From an uncultured Lentibacter sp. (GTDB lineage Bacteria > Pseudomonadota > Alphaproteobacteria > Rhodobacterales > Rhodobacteraceae): DNA of 64,000 nucleotides. This document shows positions 1 through 9,529 of this stretch, piece after piece. A program made the translations under genes and the position numbers. Position 1 is the first letter of the stretch. The number at the start of each line of letters is the position of its first letter. The stretch covers positions 1-64,000 of the forward strand of contig NZ_CAKZKL010000007.1 in the NCBI RefSeq assembly GCF_937123735.1, given 5' to 3'. The notes under the pieces were generated by a model. It was not told the origin of the DNA. It did no database searches and saw nothing but the letters and a program-made list of their open reading frames with translations.

Positions 1-69
1 GTGGTCAACGTGACCAATCGTGCCGATGTTGCAATGCGGTTTACTACGGTCAAACTTTTCCTTTGCCAT
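1..69 (-). CDS. tuf: Elongation factor Tu, N-terminal fragment (runs off window)
   Basis: Reverse complement reads [23 protein letters not shown], the canonical EF-Tu N-terminus. Confidence 0.95.
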   Translation of the reverse strand, partial: MAKEKFDRSKPHCNIGTIGHVDH

Positions 70-166
70 GAGGTGGCGCCCCTTCATGTTGCGGCCCGCA
101 AATGCGCAGCCTTGTTAATCTGAGCGCGCACATATGGCCTTCTGGCAGAGAAATCAACCCGCGAAT

Positions 167-718
167 TCAGCCCTGCGGCGGTTCGGAGAACCAGCCTGCG
201 CGCGTGTGCTGGCGCACAAGCCAGAGTTCTATCATCTTGGCGGCGTTTTTGCTGAGGTTTTCAAGCTGTTCCTCCGCCGATTGGGTCAGCCCCGAGCCGA
301 TCACCTGCGCGCCGGAGAGCTGTTCAAAAACCACAATCTGATGTGCCGTGTCGTTCAGCTTCTCACCGGCCGCATCATCCCAAACCGTGATCTTGAGCAC
401 CAACGCCGATTTGGGGCTCGCCACAAGCGGAATGCCCGGCTGCGCCAGCACATAGCCCTCAAGGCTGACACCGAAATGATAGAGCTTCTCGCCCTCATAG
501 CGCCCAAAGCGCTCCGCGATCCGGCTTTCAACCGCCGCGATCCACTCCGCCTTTGATTTCTCGCGGCTGAGCGGTCCTTTTTCAAACTTGGGGGCAACCA
601 CGATGTTGTGGCCCAGCCGGAAATCGCCCAAAGGCGGCGCCGGTTGCCCCAGATCGTCAGGGTTCGCGCAGCCCGCCAGCAGGCCCAAAGCCGCAAGTAT
701 AAAGAATCGGCGCATCAT
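167..718 (-). CDS. Putative lipoprotein of unknown function
   Basis: 183 aa ORF with lipobox (LGLLAGC) and intact frame. Confidence 0.7.
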   Translation of the reverse strand: MMRRFFILAALGLLAGCANPDDLGQPAPPLGDFRLGHNIVVAPKFEKGPLSREKSKAEWIAAVESRIAERFGRYEGEKLYHFGVSLEGYVLAQPGIPLVASPKSALVLKITVWDDAAGEKLNDTAHQIVVFEQLSGAQVIGSGLTQSAEEQLENLSKNAAKMIELWLVRQHTRAGWFSEPPQG

Positions 719-821
719 GGCAGCTCTCCCCCAGAAACCTGCCCCGAGGTATACCAGCGCCGCCCCGCTTGCAATTGCCCCGCCCGCTCCGTGCCCCTAT
801 ATCAGGCAGACCACCGGAGGA

Positions 822-2174
822 ATGCCCATGCCTGCCACACCGCTGCCCGTTGCCGTTGCGCTTGCCCGCGAGCCTTGGGGCATGTTGCGCAGCCTCACCG
901 AAGCGCGCCGCAATGTGCTCTCCATCATCCCTGACATTGCCACAAAGCAACCCATTGTTTCGGGCAAGACAGGCATCCGCTGGCACATGCTGATGGACCC
1001 TGACGCGATCCGCCGTGTGCTGCTCGAAGCGCTTGAGAGCTACCCCAAATCCGATGTCACCAAAAACCTGCTCCGCCCGGCCATCGGCGAAAGCCTCTTT
1101 ATCGCTGAGGGCGCGCATTGGCGCTGGCAGCGCCGCGCCGCAGCACCCGTGTTTTCGCACCGCAACGTCACCGGCCTCGCCCCCGTGATGAGCGCCGCCG
1201 CCGAGGCGAGCCTTGCCCGCGTTGAGGCCGCCGGCAAACGCGCGACAGATATCTACGCCGAGATGGTGCGCGCCACCTTTGACATCACCGCCAAGGTCAC
1301 GCTTTCGGGCGGCAACAGCTTCTCGTCCCACGAGGTCCACCGCGCGATTGACAGCTACATCGCTGCGGCGGGCAAGGTCTCGCTGTTTGATATCCTCGGC
1401 CTGCCCATGTGGGTCCCGCGCCCCTCGCGCGTCATGGCGGGCAGCTCGCTCAGGCAGATGAAAGCCATCGCCGATGATGCGGTCAATGCCCGCCGCGCCG
1501 CCGGGGCTCATGAGGTGCCCGATCTGCTCGATTTGCTGCTGGAGGGCGAAGACCCAGAAACAGGCCGCGCCATGAGCACCGCCGAGCTGCGCGACAACCT
1601 GCTCACCTTCATTGTCGCAGGCCATGAAACCACAGCGCTCACGCTCGCTTGGGCCTTCTACCTCTGCGCCTTTGACCAAAAGGTGCAGGACAAGGCCCGC
1701 ACCGAGGCGCAAACGGCTCTGCAAGGCCGCACCGCCACGGCGGAAGATCTGCCCAATCTGCCCTATTGCCGGATGATCATCGACGAGGCCCTGCGCCTCT
1801 ATCCGCCCGCCTCCATTGTCTCGCGCACCGCCCAGGCGCCCGACACGCTCGCAGGCCGCGAAGTGCAGAAGGGCGACACGGTGATGATCCCGATCTACGC
1901 CTTGCACCGCAACGCTTTGCTCTGGGACGAGCCTGACGCCTTCCGCCCCGAGCGCTTCGCCGAAAAGCCCGCGCGCTATGCCTACCTGCCTTTTGGCGAT
2001 GGGCCGCGCATCTGCATCGGCGCGAGCTTTGCGCTGCAAGAGGCGGTTATCATCCTGGCCACCCTGCTCGCCAAGCGCAAGTTCACACCCGTGGCTGGCA
2101 AAACGCCAAATCCCGTGATGATCCTCACGCTGCGCCCCGAAGGCGGTGTCTGGCTCACGTCAGAGCCGGTTTAG
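822..2174 (+). CDS. Cytochrome P450
   Basis: I-helix AGHETT, ExxR (EALRLYPP), heme-binding FGDGPRICIGASFA. Start chosen at ATG 822 after GGAGG. Confidence 0.93.
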   Translation: MPMPATPLPVAVALAREPWGMLRSLTEARRNVLSIIPDIATKQPIVSGKTGIRWHMLMDPDAIRRVLLEALESYPKSDVTKNLLRPAIGESLFIAEGAHWRWQRRAAAPVFSHRNVTGLAPVMSAAAEASLARVEAAGKRATDIYAEMVRATFDITAKVTLSGGNSFSSHEVHRAIDSYIAAAGKVSLFDILGLPMWVPRPSRVMAGSSLRQMKAIADDAVNARRAAGAHEVPDLLDLLLEGEDPETGRAMSTAELRDNLLTFIVAGHETTALTLAWAFYLCAFDQKVQDKARTEAQTALQGRTATAEDLPNLPYCRMIIDEALRLYPPASIVSRTAQAPDTLAGREVQKGDTVMIPIYALHRNALLWDEPDAFRPERFAEKPARYAYLPFGDGPRICIGASFALQEAVIILATLLAKRKFTPVAGKTPNPVMILTLRPEGGVWLTSEPV

Positions 2175-2715
2175 CCCGCGCCGCCACGCCTTCCATGGCC
2201 ACCTGCAAGTCATGCACCAGCGTCTTGGCCATGGAGCGAAAGCCCATGATCTGCCAGCTCTGAGCCTCAATGCGCGTGATCGAGCAGGCCATGTGAAAGA
2301 CCTCTGTGCGCGCCGTCGCCCCCACAGGGAAGGCCACATCGCGCATATCCAAAGGCGCCAGCCGCGCCAGCACATCGCGCGCGCCCGCGCCCTCCAGCAC
2401 CACGCAAGACCAGGCATCAGACTGATCGGTCAGCGCCGCATGGGCGGCCAGCTTGGCCGAGGCCGCAGCGCCCACAAGCACCGCCTGCTTGCGGCCAAAC
2501 CAGATCAGCCGCGCCGCGCCGCTCGCGGAGGTTTCCCCCGCCTGAGGCCAGCCCAGCCCATGTGCGGCCTCAAGCGCCTCAGTCAGTTGGGCCTCGCGCC
2601 CCATGTAAGGCGCAATCAACGTGAGCGCGGCCATCTCGGCCTCGCGCAATGTCACGCCGCCAATATCAAGCGGCAAAAGCCCCGTGGCGGGTGAAAGTGG
2701 TTTCAGCTCAATCAC
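2155..2715 (-). CDS. soxG: Sarcosine oxidase gamma subunit
   Basis: Position after soxA and gamma-subunit-like sequence; probable GTG start at 2715 overlapping the soxA stop. Confidence 0.8.
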   Translation of the reverse strand: MIELKPLSPATGLLPLDIGGVTLREAEMAALTLIAPYMGREAQLTEALEAAHGLGWPQAGETSASGAARLIWFGRKQAVLVGAAASAKLAAHAALTDQSDAWSCVVLEGAGARDVLARLAPLDMRDVAFPVGATARTEVFHMACSITRIEAQSWQIMGFRSMAKTLVHDLQVAMEGVAARAKPALT

Positions 2716-5638
2716 GGCTGCGCTCCCCTTCTGGATCAAGGAATACCGGATGGCAGACCTCGCATGTCGTGGCCACACCGCGCACATGGTCCACCATCTG
2801 CACGGTCTCGCCATGGCGCGCACGCCCCCCGCGCAAAAAGCCAAGGCCCAGATATGTCCCCAGCGTGGGCGAGAAGCCAACCGAGGTGATATAGCCCTGA
2901 TTGCTCTGGCGCACCGGCTCGGCCCCGGCATTGTAAAGATGCGCGCCCGCCATAAGCTGTTTCACCGCGCCCAGAGGCTTCAGGCCCACAAGCATCTCGC
3001 GGTCCTCCTCCAGCAAGCCCGCGCGCTGCGCCGCCGCCTTGCCGATAAAGTCTTTCTTCTTGCTCAGCATCCCCTGCATCCCGATGTCAAACGCGGTGAC
3101 ACGGCCGTGGATCTCGGCATGGGTGATAAAGCCCTTCTCGATGCGCAGCACATTGAGCGCTTCCATGCCATACACGCCGCCGCCCAGCGCTTCGGCGCGG
3201 GCCTTGAGCGTGGCAAAGAGGCTCTCGCCATAGCGCGCCGGCACAGCCACCTCATAGGCATGTTCGCCCGAGAAGCTGATGCGGAAGAGACGCCCGTCTA
3301 CGCCGCCCAGCTTCACCGGGCCACAGGCCATGAAGGGCCAGCTCTCGCCGTCAATCGGGCTGTCGAGCACCTCGTTGAGAAGCGCGCGCGCCTTCGGCCC
3401 CGCCACGGCAAACTGCGCCCATTGCTCCGTGACAGAGGCAAAGCGCATGTCCATGTCTGGCCGCAGGCCTTGGCTCACAAACTCCATGTGCTTCATCACT
3501 TCGCCCGCCGCCGCCGTGGTGGTGGTCATCACGAAATGGTCGTCAGCGAGGCGCGCGGTCGTGCCGTCATCCATCACATGCCCGTCCTCGCGCAGCATGA
3601 GGCCATAGCGCACGCGGCCCACCTTCAGGGTGGAGAACATATTGGTATAGAGAAAGTCGAGAAACGCGCCCGCATCCTTGCCCTTGATGTCGATCTTGCC
3701 GAGCGTGGACACATCGCAAATGCCCACGGCTTGGCGCACATATCCCACCTCGCGATCACAGGACTGCCGCCACGTCGTCTCGCCCTTGGCGGGGAAATAG
3801 GAGGGGCGATACCACAGCCCCGCCTCGATCTGCGGCGCATTCGCCGCCACAGTGAGCCTGTGGGAGGTGGTAAAGCGCTCGGGCGCAAAGCCCTTGTCCG
3901 CCGCCCCCGCCGCCATCGCGGCAATCGCCACAGGCGTAAAGGGCGGGCGGTAAGTCGTCGTGCCGGTTTCAGGAATGCCGCGCCCCGTGGCATCCGCCAG
4001 CACAGCCAGCGCCTGCACGTTGGAGTTCTTGCCCTGATCGGTCGCCATGCCTTGCGTGGTGTAGCGCTTCATATGCTCCACAGAGCGGAAGTTCTCGACA
4101 GCGGCCTGTTTGACATCTTTCACAGTCACATCGTTCTGGAAATCAAGCCAGGCGCGGCCCTTGCCCGCCACAGCCCAGAGCGGCGCAATCCTGTAGGGGC
4201 GGTTCTCCGCGCTTGGCAGCTTGGGCGCTTTCGCCTCAAGCCCCAGCGCCTCGCAGGCCGCCTGCGCAGCGCCCACGCCTTCGCCAAGGCAGGCCGCCGT
4301 TGAAAACGCGCCGTTGCACGCCCCCGCAGCCATGAGCCCCGGCACCATGCCCACCTTGGGCACAAAGGCAGCAATCTCCTCGCGCCACTCGGGCCGCCCG
4401 TTCATATGGCAGGTGAGGTGCAGCGTCGGGTTCCAACCGCCAGACATGCCAAGGCAGTCCACCAGCACCTTCTCAACCCCGGAGGCGCGCGCAATGCTCA
4501 CCGCTTCAAGCTGCTTGCGCCCATCCGTGCCACAAACCTGCGCACCCGCATAAAACGGCACATCCAGCGCACAGGTTGCCTCCGCGCGGCTGTCAATCAG
4601 CGCCGCGATATGCACCCCCGCTGCCAGCAGGTCAGCCGCCACATCATGGATGCTGTCGTTGTTGCCAAACAGCGCAATCTTCTGCCCCGGCGCCACATTC
4701 CAACGGTTCACATAAGCGCGCAAAGCACTCGCCATCATCACACCGGGGCGGTCGTTGTTCTGAAAGGCCACAGGCCGCTCCAGAGCGCCCGCCGCCAGCA
4801 CCGTGCGCTTGGCCGCAATGCGCCAGAAACACTCCTTGGGCAGGCCTTTGGCCAGCGGGCGGTGATGCGCCACACGCTCCAGCGCACCATATGTGCCGCC
4901 GTCATAGGCCCCCGTCACCGAGGTGCGCGTCATGAGGCGCACGTTGTCCATGCCCGCGAGCTTTTCGGCCATCGCCGCCGCCCAGTCGCGCGCAGGTATG
5001 CCGTCAATCTCGCCGCTTTCGCTCAGAAGCCGCCCGCCCAGCGCGCTGTCTTCTTCGGCAAGGAGCACATCGGCCCCCGCCTCAGCCGCCGTCAAAGCGG
5101 CCATAAGCCCCGTGGGGCCAGAGCCGATCACCAGCACATCACAATGCGCAAAGGCGCGCTCGTATTTGTCCTCTATCGGCGCGCCCGAAATCGCCCCAAG
5201 CCCCGCCGCGCGGCGAATGACAGGCTCGTAGAGCTTTTCCCAAAAGGCCTTGGGCCACATAAACGTCTTGTAATAAAACCCCGCCCCCAGGAACGGCGCA
5301 CCAAGGTCGTTCACGGCCATCACATCAAAATCAAGGCTGGGCCAGCGGTTCTGGCTCACGGCCTCCAGCCCCTCGTAGATTTCCTGCACCGTGGCGCGCA
5401 CGTTCGGGTCCTGGCTGCTGCCCTTGCCCACGGTCACCAAAGCGTTGGGCTCCTCAGAGCCCGCCGTCAGAACCCCACGGGGCCGGTGATATTTGAACGA
5501 ACGCGCCATGAGCGTCACACCATTGGCCAGCAGGGCCGAGGCGAGCGTGTCGCCCTCAAAGCCCTCATAATCCCGCCCGTCAAAGCAAAAGCGCACCCGT
5601 TTGTTGCGGTTGATCAGCCCCTTGCCTGCAAGTCTCAT
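2708..5638 (-). CDS. soxA: Sarcosine oxidase alpha subunit
   Basis: 976 aa; N-terminal 2Fe-2S-like/dinucleotide-binding region, C-terminal aminomethyltransferase (GcvT-like) domain; soxBDAG order. Confidence 0.95.
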   Translation of the reverse strand: MRLAGKGLINRNKRVRFCFDGRDYEGFEGDTLASALLANGVTLMARSFKYHRPRGVLTAGSEEPNALVTVGKGSSQDPNVRATVQEIYEGLEAVSQNRWPSLDFDVMAVNDLGAPFLGAGFYYKTFMWPKAFWEKLYEPVIRRAAGLGAISGAPIEDKYERAFAHCDVLVIGSGPTGLMAALTAAEAGADVLLAEEDSALGGRLLSESGEIDGIPARDWAAAMAEKLAGMDNVRLMTRTSVTGAYDGGTYGALERVAHHRPLAKGLPKECFWRIAAKRTVLAAGALERPVAFQNNDRPGVMMASALRAYVNRWNVAPGQKIALFGNNDSIHDVAADLLAAGVHIAALIDSRAEATCALDVPFYAGAQVCGTDGRKQLEAVSIARASGVEKVLVDCLGMSGGWNPTLHLTCHMNGRPEWREEIAAFVPKVGMVPGLMAAGACNGAFSTAACLGEGVGAAQAACEALGLEAKAPKLPSAENRPYRIAPLWAVAGKGRAWLDFQNDVTVKDVKQAAVENFRSVEHMKRYTTQGMATDQGKNSNVQALAVLADATGRGIPETGTTTYRPPFTPVAIAAMAAGAADKGFAPERFTTSHRLTVAANAPQIEAGLWYRPSYFPAKGETTWRQSCDREVGYVRQAVGICDVSTLGKIDIKGKDAGAFLDFLYTNMFSTLKVGRVRYGLMLREDGHVMDDGTTARLADDHFVMTTTTAAAGEVMKHMEFVSQGLRPDMDMRFASVTEQWAQFAVAGPKARALLNEVLDSPIDGESWPFMACGPVKLGGVDGRLFRISFSGEHAYEVAVPARYGESLFATLKARAEALGGGVYGMEALNVLRIEKGFITHAEIHGRVTAFDIGMQGMLSKKKDFIGKAAAQRAGLLEEDREMLVGLKPLGAVKQLMAGAHLYNAGAEPVRQSNQGYITSVGFSPTLGTYLGLGFLRGGRARHGETVQMVDHVRGVATTCEVCHPVFLDPEGERSRD

Positions 5639-5907
5639 GGCTTGGCTCCCTTCACATCTTCCGCGAGCCGGACCGCGCCAAATTCATGCGTCACCGTGTT
5701 GCGCTCGGCCACCAGCCAGCTGGCGCAGCCCATATCGTGAAACCACAGCTCCTGCGTCAGGCCGGCGGGGTTGTCGCGGTTGTGCAAATAGTCGTCCCAC
5801 GCCGCCACGCCCGCATCTTCCGCAGGGCGCTCCAGCGCAAGGGCATGACCCTTGTAGCTGAATTCGCGGCTGTCTCTCTCGCCACACAGGGGGCAGGCTA
5901 TACGCAT
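5635..5907 (-). CDS. soxD: Sarcosine oxidase delta subunit
   Basis: 90 aa, MRIACPLCGERDSREFSYKG zinc-binding start typical of SoxD; overlaps soxA start. Confidence 0.95.
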   Translation of the reverse strand: MRIACPLCGERDSREFSYKGHALALERPAEDAGVAAWDDYLHNRDNPAGLTQELWFHDMGCASWLVAERNTVTHEFGAVRLAEDVKGAKP

Positions 5908-5923
5908 TGTCTTTCCTTATCCT

Positions 5924-7177
5924 TCAGTGCAGGTTGTGCTGGCTGCCACGGTGCTCTTCGTCCATCAGCCCGCGCCCGGTTTCAAACCGGTCCAACCGGT
6001 GGTGCTTGGCCACCTCATGGGGCTGGCCTGTGGCCATCAGATGGGCCATGCAATAGCCCGAAGCCGGCACCGCCTTGAAGCCGCCATAACACCAGCCCGC
6101 ATTCACAAAGAACCCCTCGATATGGGTCTTGTCGATGATAAAGCTGCCATCGGGCGTCATGTCCATGATCCCGCCCCAGGAGCGCAAGACCTTGGCCTTG
6201 CCGATCTGCGGCAAAAGGCACATTGCCGCCTCCATCACATGCTCGGCTGTCGGCAGGTTGCCGCGCTGCGCATAGGAGGCGTAGAAATCCAGATCGCCGC
6301 CAAAAACAAGCCCGCCCTTGTCGGACTGGCTCATATACATATGCCCCATGCCGAAGGTCACGACATGGTCGATACAGGGCTTCAGCCCCTCGCTCACAAA
6401 GGCCTGCAAGATATGGCTCTCGATCGGCAGGCGCATCCCCGCCATCGCCGCCACCTGGCTTGAGCGCCCGGCCACAACCATACCCACTTTCTTGGCCCTG
6501 ATCGCGCCGCGCGTGGTCTGCACGCCCTGCACCACACCATTTTCGATGTCGATCCCGGTGACTTCGCAGTTCTGGATCAGATCCACCCCGCGCTGGTCGG
6601 CCCCGCGCGCAAAGCCCCAGGCCACAGCATCATGGCGCGCCGTACCGCCGCGCTTGTGGTATAGCCCGCCATATATGGGAAAGCGGATGTTGTCGTGGTT
6701 GAGGTTGGGCAGAAGCGCGCGCACCGATGTTTTATCAAGTAAAATGGCGTCATCGCCCTGGCTGATCATCATATTGGCGCGCTTTGCCGCCGCATCGCGC
6801 TGCCCGTCTGAGTGAAACAGGTTGATGATCCCACGCTGGCTCATCATGGCGTTGTAGTTCAAATCCTGCTCCAGCCCCTCCCAGAGCTTGAGCGAATGGG
6901 AATAAAACTGCGAGTTGCCTTCAAGGCTGTAATTGGCCCGCACAATCGTGGTGTTGCGGCCAATATTTCCGCTGCCGATATAGCCCTTTTCAAGCACGGC
7001 AATGTTGGTCATGCCGTGGTTCTTGGCAAGGTAATAAGCGGTTGAAAGCCCGTGCCCGCCACCGCCGATGATGATCGCATCATACGCGGGCTTTGGGGCC
7101 GGGTCGCGCCAATGCGGTGTCCAGCCCTTGTTGCCCGTCAGGCCCTCTTTGAGAATTTTCAGCGCGGAAAAGCGCAT
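5924..7177 (-). CDS. soxB: Sarcosine oxidase beta subunit
   Basis: MRFSALKILKEGLTGNKGWTPHWRDPAPKPAYDAIIIGGGGHGLSTAYYL, a FAD-binding SoxB sequence. Confidence 0.96.
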   Translation of the reverse strand: MRFSALKILKEGLTGNKGWTPHWRDPAPKPAYDAIIIGGGGHGLSTAYYLAKNHGMTNIAVLEKGYIGSGNIGRNTTIVRANYSLEGNSQFYSHSLKLWEGLEQDLNYNAMMSQRGIINLFHSDGQRDAAAKRANMMISQGDDAILLDKTSVRALLPNLNHDNIRFPIYGGLYHKRGGTARHDAVAWGFARGADQRGVDLIQNCEVTGIDIENGVVQGVQTTRGAIRAKKVGMVVAGRSSQVAAMAGMRLPIESHILQAFVSEGLKPCIDHVVTFGMGHMYMSQSDKGGLVFGGDLDFYASYAQRGNLPTAEHVMEAAMCLLPQIGKAKVLRSWGGIMDMTPDGSFIIDKTHIEGFFVNAGWCYGGFKAVPASGYCMAHLMATGQPHEVAKHHRLDRFETGRGLMDEEHRGSQHNLH

Positions 7178-7564
7178 GTGTCCCCCTTTGCCTTGCGGCA
7201 CAACCCCCAGCGCCGCGCGCTGTTCAATTGGGGTTGAGCCTATCAAGCCACACGCAAAGGGAAAGGCCCCTTTTCGACATAGACTGTCCCACAGGCGACT
7301 GGGGTTTTGAATTTTTGGTGAATGACATTCAATCCGGCTGAAACGGCGGGTGAGCGGATCAAGCTGCCTTTGGCGCAAAGGCCAACACCAGCCCTCGGGG
7401 GGGGCGCCCCAGGGAAATGACAGAGCGCTTTTTGCTTGCCAAACACATCCTCAGAACGCACGGCGCGCATAGCCCAGCCAAATCACCTGCCACGCAAAGG
7501 ATGGTCGGGACGCTTCGCGGCCATTACCCGGCCTGAGGCTGCAAACAAATGTCCCACAAACTCC

Positions 7565-7693
7565 GTAGGGTGCGCATTCACTGCGCACCTAAATCAACCT
7601 GCCTACGCATTCACTGCGCACCCCAACCAACCTGCGCATTCACTGCACACCAACCACGCAAACACCCCGTAGGGTGCGCATTCACTGCGCACC
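7565..7693. repeat. Four copies of a short hairpin repeat, core GGTGCGCA-TTCAC-TGCGCACC
   Basis: Copies at 7565-7589, 7604-7622 (degenerate), 7633-7651 (degenerate), 7669-7693; outer copies share GTAGGGTGCGCATTCACTGCGCACC. Confidence 0.9.
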
Positions 7694-7717
7694 CCAACCT
7701 GCTCAAAAATACAGCCC

Positions 7718-9151
7718 TCAGAGCCCCTTCGCGCGGTAGCTTGAGGCCACTTTGGTGATCGCCACCAGATAGGCCGCCATGCGCAAATCAGGCACATCAT
7801 CGCGCGCGTGCCAGACCTCGCGCATACTCTGATAGGCCGTGCGCATGGTGTCATCCAGCCCCGAGCGCACCAGCTCCAGCTCGTCTGCACCGCGCAGGTA
7901 GCGGGCCTTGAAGTCCGGCGTCATCGACCAAGCATCGCCCAGGTGGCGGCTCAGCCGCTCCAGCTCACTCACGATCAGCTCGTGGCGCGCCTCTTCCTGG
8001 CGGCGGCCCATGCGGCCAAAGCGGATGTGGCTCAGGTTTTTCACCCACTCAAAGTAAGACACCGTCACACCGCCCGCGTTTGCATACATATCGGGGATGA
8101 TCACACAGCCCTTCTTGCGCAAAATCTCGTCCGCCCCCGCCGTGACAGGGCCGTTGGCGGCCTCGATGATCAGCGGCGCCTTGATCCGCTCGGCGTTGGT
8201 GAGGTTGATCACCCCTTCCAGCGCCGCCGGAATCAGGATGTCGCAATCTTCCTCCAGCACAACGGCACCCTCTGCTGCGTGGGTCGCATCCGGAAAGCCG
8301 CTCACGCCACCGTGCTTCACAATCCAGCCGCGCACCGCGTCCACATCCAGCCCCTTGGGGTTAAACAAAGCGCCGTCGCGCTCGATGATGCCGGTGATCA
8401 GCGCACCGTCCTCGTCGCCAAGGAACTTCGCCGCGTGATAGCCCACATTGCCCAGCCCCTGCACGATGATGCGCTTGCCCTCAAGCGTGCCTTCCATGCC
8501 GGCCTTTTTCACATCTTCCGGGTGGCGGAAGAACTCGCGCAGCGCATATTGCACGCCCCGCCCCGTGGCCTCCGTGCGGCCCTGAATGCCGCCCGCGTTG
8601 ATAGGTTTGCCCGTCACACAGGCGGCGGCGTTGATATCGGTGGTGTTCATGCGGCGGTACTGGTCGGCAATCCAGGCCATCTCGCGCTCGCCTGTGCCCA
8701 TGTCGGGCGCCGGCACGTTCTGGCTCGGGTGGATCAGGTCGCGCTTGGCCAGCTCATAGGCAAAGCGGCGGGTGATCAGCTCCAGCTCGTGCTCGTCATA
8801 CTGGCGCGGATCAATGCACAGCCCGCCCTTGGAGCCGCCAAAGGGCGCTTCCACGAGTGCGCATTTATAAGTCATCAAGGCCGCCAGCGCCTCAACCTCG
8901 TCCTGGTTCACACCCAGCGCATAGCGGATACCGCCCTTCACAGGCTCCATATGTTCGCTGTGCACCGAGCGATAGCCGGTAAATGTCTGGATCTGGCCGC
9001 GCAGCCGCACCCCAAAGCGCACCGTATATGTGGCGTTGCACACGCGGATCTTCTCCTCAAGGCCCGGCGGCAGGTCCATCACAGCAACCGCACGGTTGAA
9101 CATCAGATCGACGCTTTCGCGAAAGCTCGGCTCATTGGCAGTGGCGTTCAT
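7718..9151 (-). CDS. Glu/Leu/Phe/Val dehydrogenase (glutamate dehydrogenase)
   Basis: PFGGSKGGLCIDPRQY and GLGNVGYHAAKFL motifs. Confidence 0.93.
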   Translation of the reverse strand: MNATANEPSFRESVDLMFNRAVAVMDLPPGLEEKIRVCNATYTVRFGVRLRGQIQTFTGYRSVHSEHMEPVKGGIRYALGVNQDEVEALAALMTYKCALVEAPFGGSKGGLCIDPRQYDEHELELITRRFAYELAKRDLIHPSQNVPAPDMGTGEREMAWIADQYRRMNTTDINAAACVTGKPINAGGIQGRTEATGRGVQYALREFFRHPEDVKKAGMEGTLEGKRIIVQGLGNVGYHAAKFLGDEDGALITGIIERDGALFNPKGLDVDAVRGWIVKHGGVSGFPDATHAAEGAVVLEEDCDILIPAALEGVINLTNAERIKAPLIIEAANGPVTAGADEILRKKGCVIIPDMYANAGGVTVSYFEWVKNLSHIRFGRMGRRQEEARHELIVSELERLSRHLGDAWSMTPDFKARYLRGADELELVRSGLDDTMRTAYQSMREVWHARDDVPDLRMAAYLVAITKVASSYRAKGL

Positions 9152-9529
9152 CTTCTTTCTCTCTCCCTGTCAGCTCTGAGGCCGCGGAGTGGCGACTCAG
9201 CTGTGCTGTGAATATTTGTCGCACCTATTGCCCTGCGAACCAACCGCGTTTCACTCAAACTACGCCGCAGGGGTTAACAAATCGCCAGCAAACCCGGCCT
9301 TGCGCGGCCTGGCCCCCTAAAATTTAACTCAAATTCGCGGAATTGGTGACAGCCCGGAAACGGTCCTGCCTTGCCGGGCTGATAGGTGCCAATCGCGGGT
9401 ATTTTTCACAAAATTGACAGAATTTGCGCCTCAATTCCGCCACAGAGAGGCTCCAGAAGAAGCTCCGGGCCAGTGTAACGCAAGCTGGTGAAGCTGCCTC
9501 TCGCTGCAGGGGCTCATGAAAGAGACAAA

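Noticed and set aside
657-2039. 460 aa minus-strand ORF opposite the P450
   Set aside because: Shadow ORF in GC-rich DNA; translation is low-complexity A/R/G/H-rich without motifs, while the plus strand has clear P450 motifs.
2621-5740. Long plus-strand ORFs (2621-4303, 4406-5740) opposite soxA
   Set aside because: Antisense shadows of a well-recognised gene; His/Arg-rich composition, no domain.
7565-7693. Possible CRISPR array or insertion sequence
   Set aside because: Irregular spacing, no unique spacers, no transposase, no clear target-site duplication.
7808-9211. 467 aa plus-strand ORF opposite gdh
   Set aside because: Antisense shadow of glutamate dehydrogenase.
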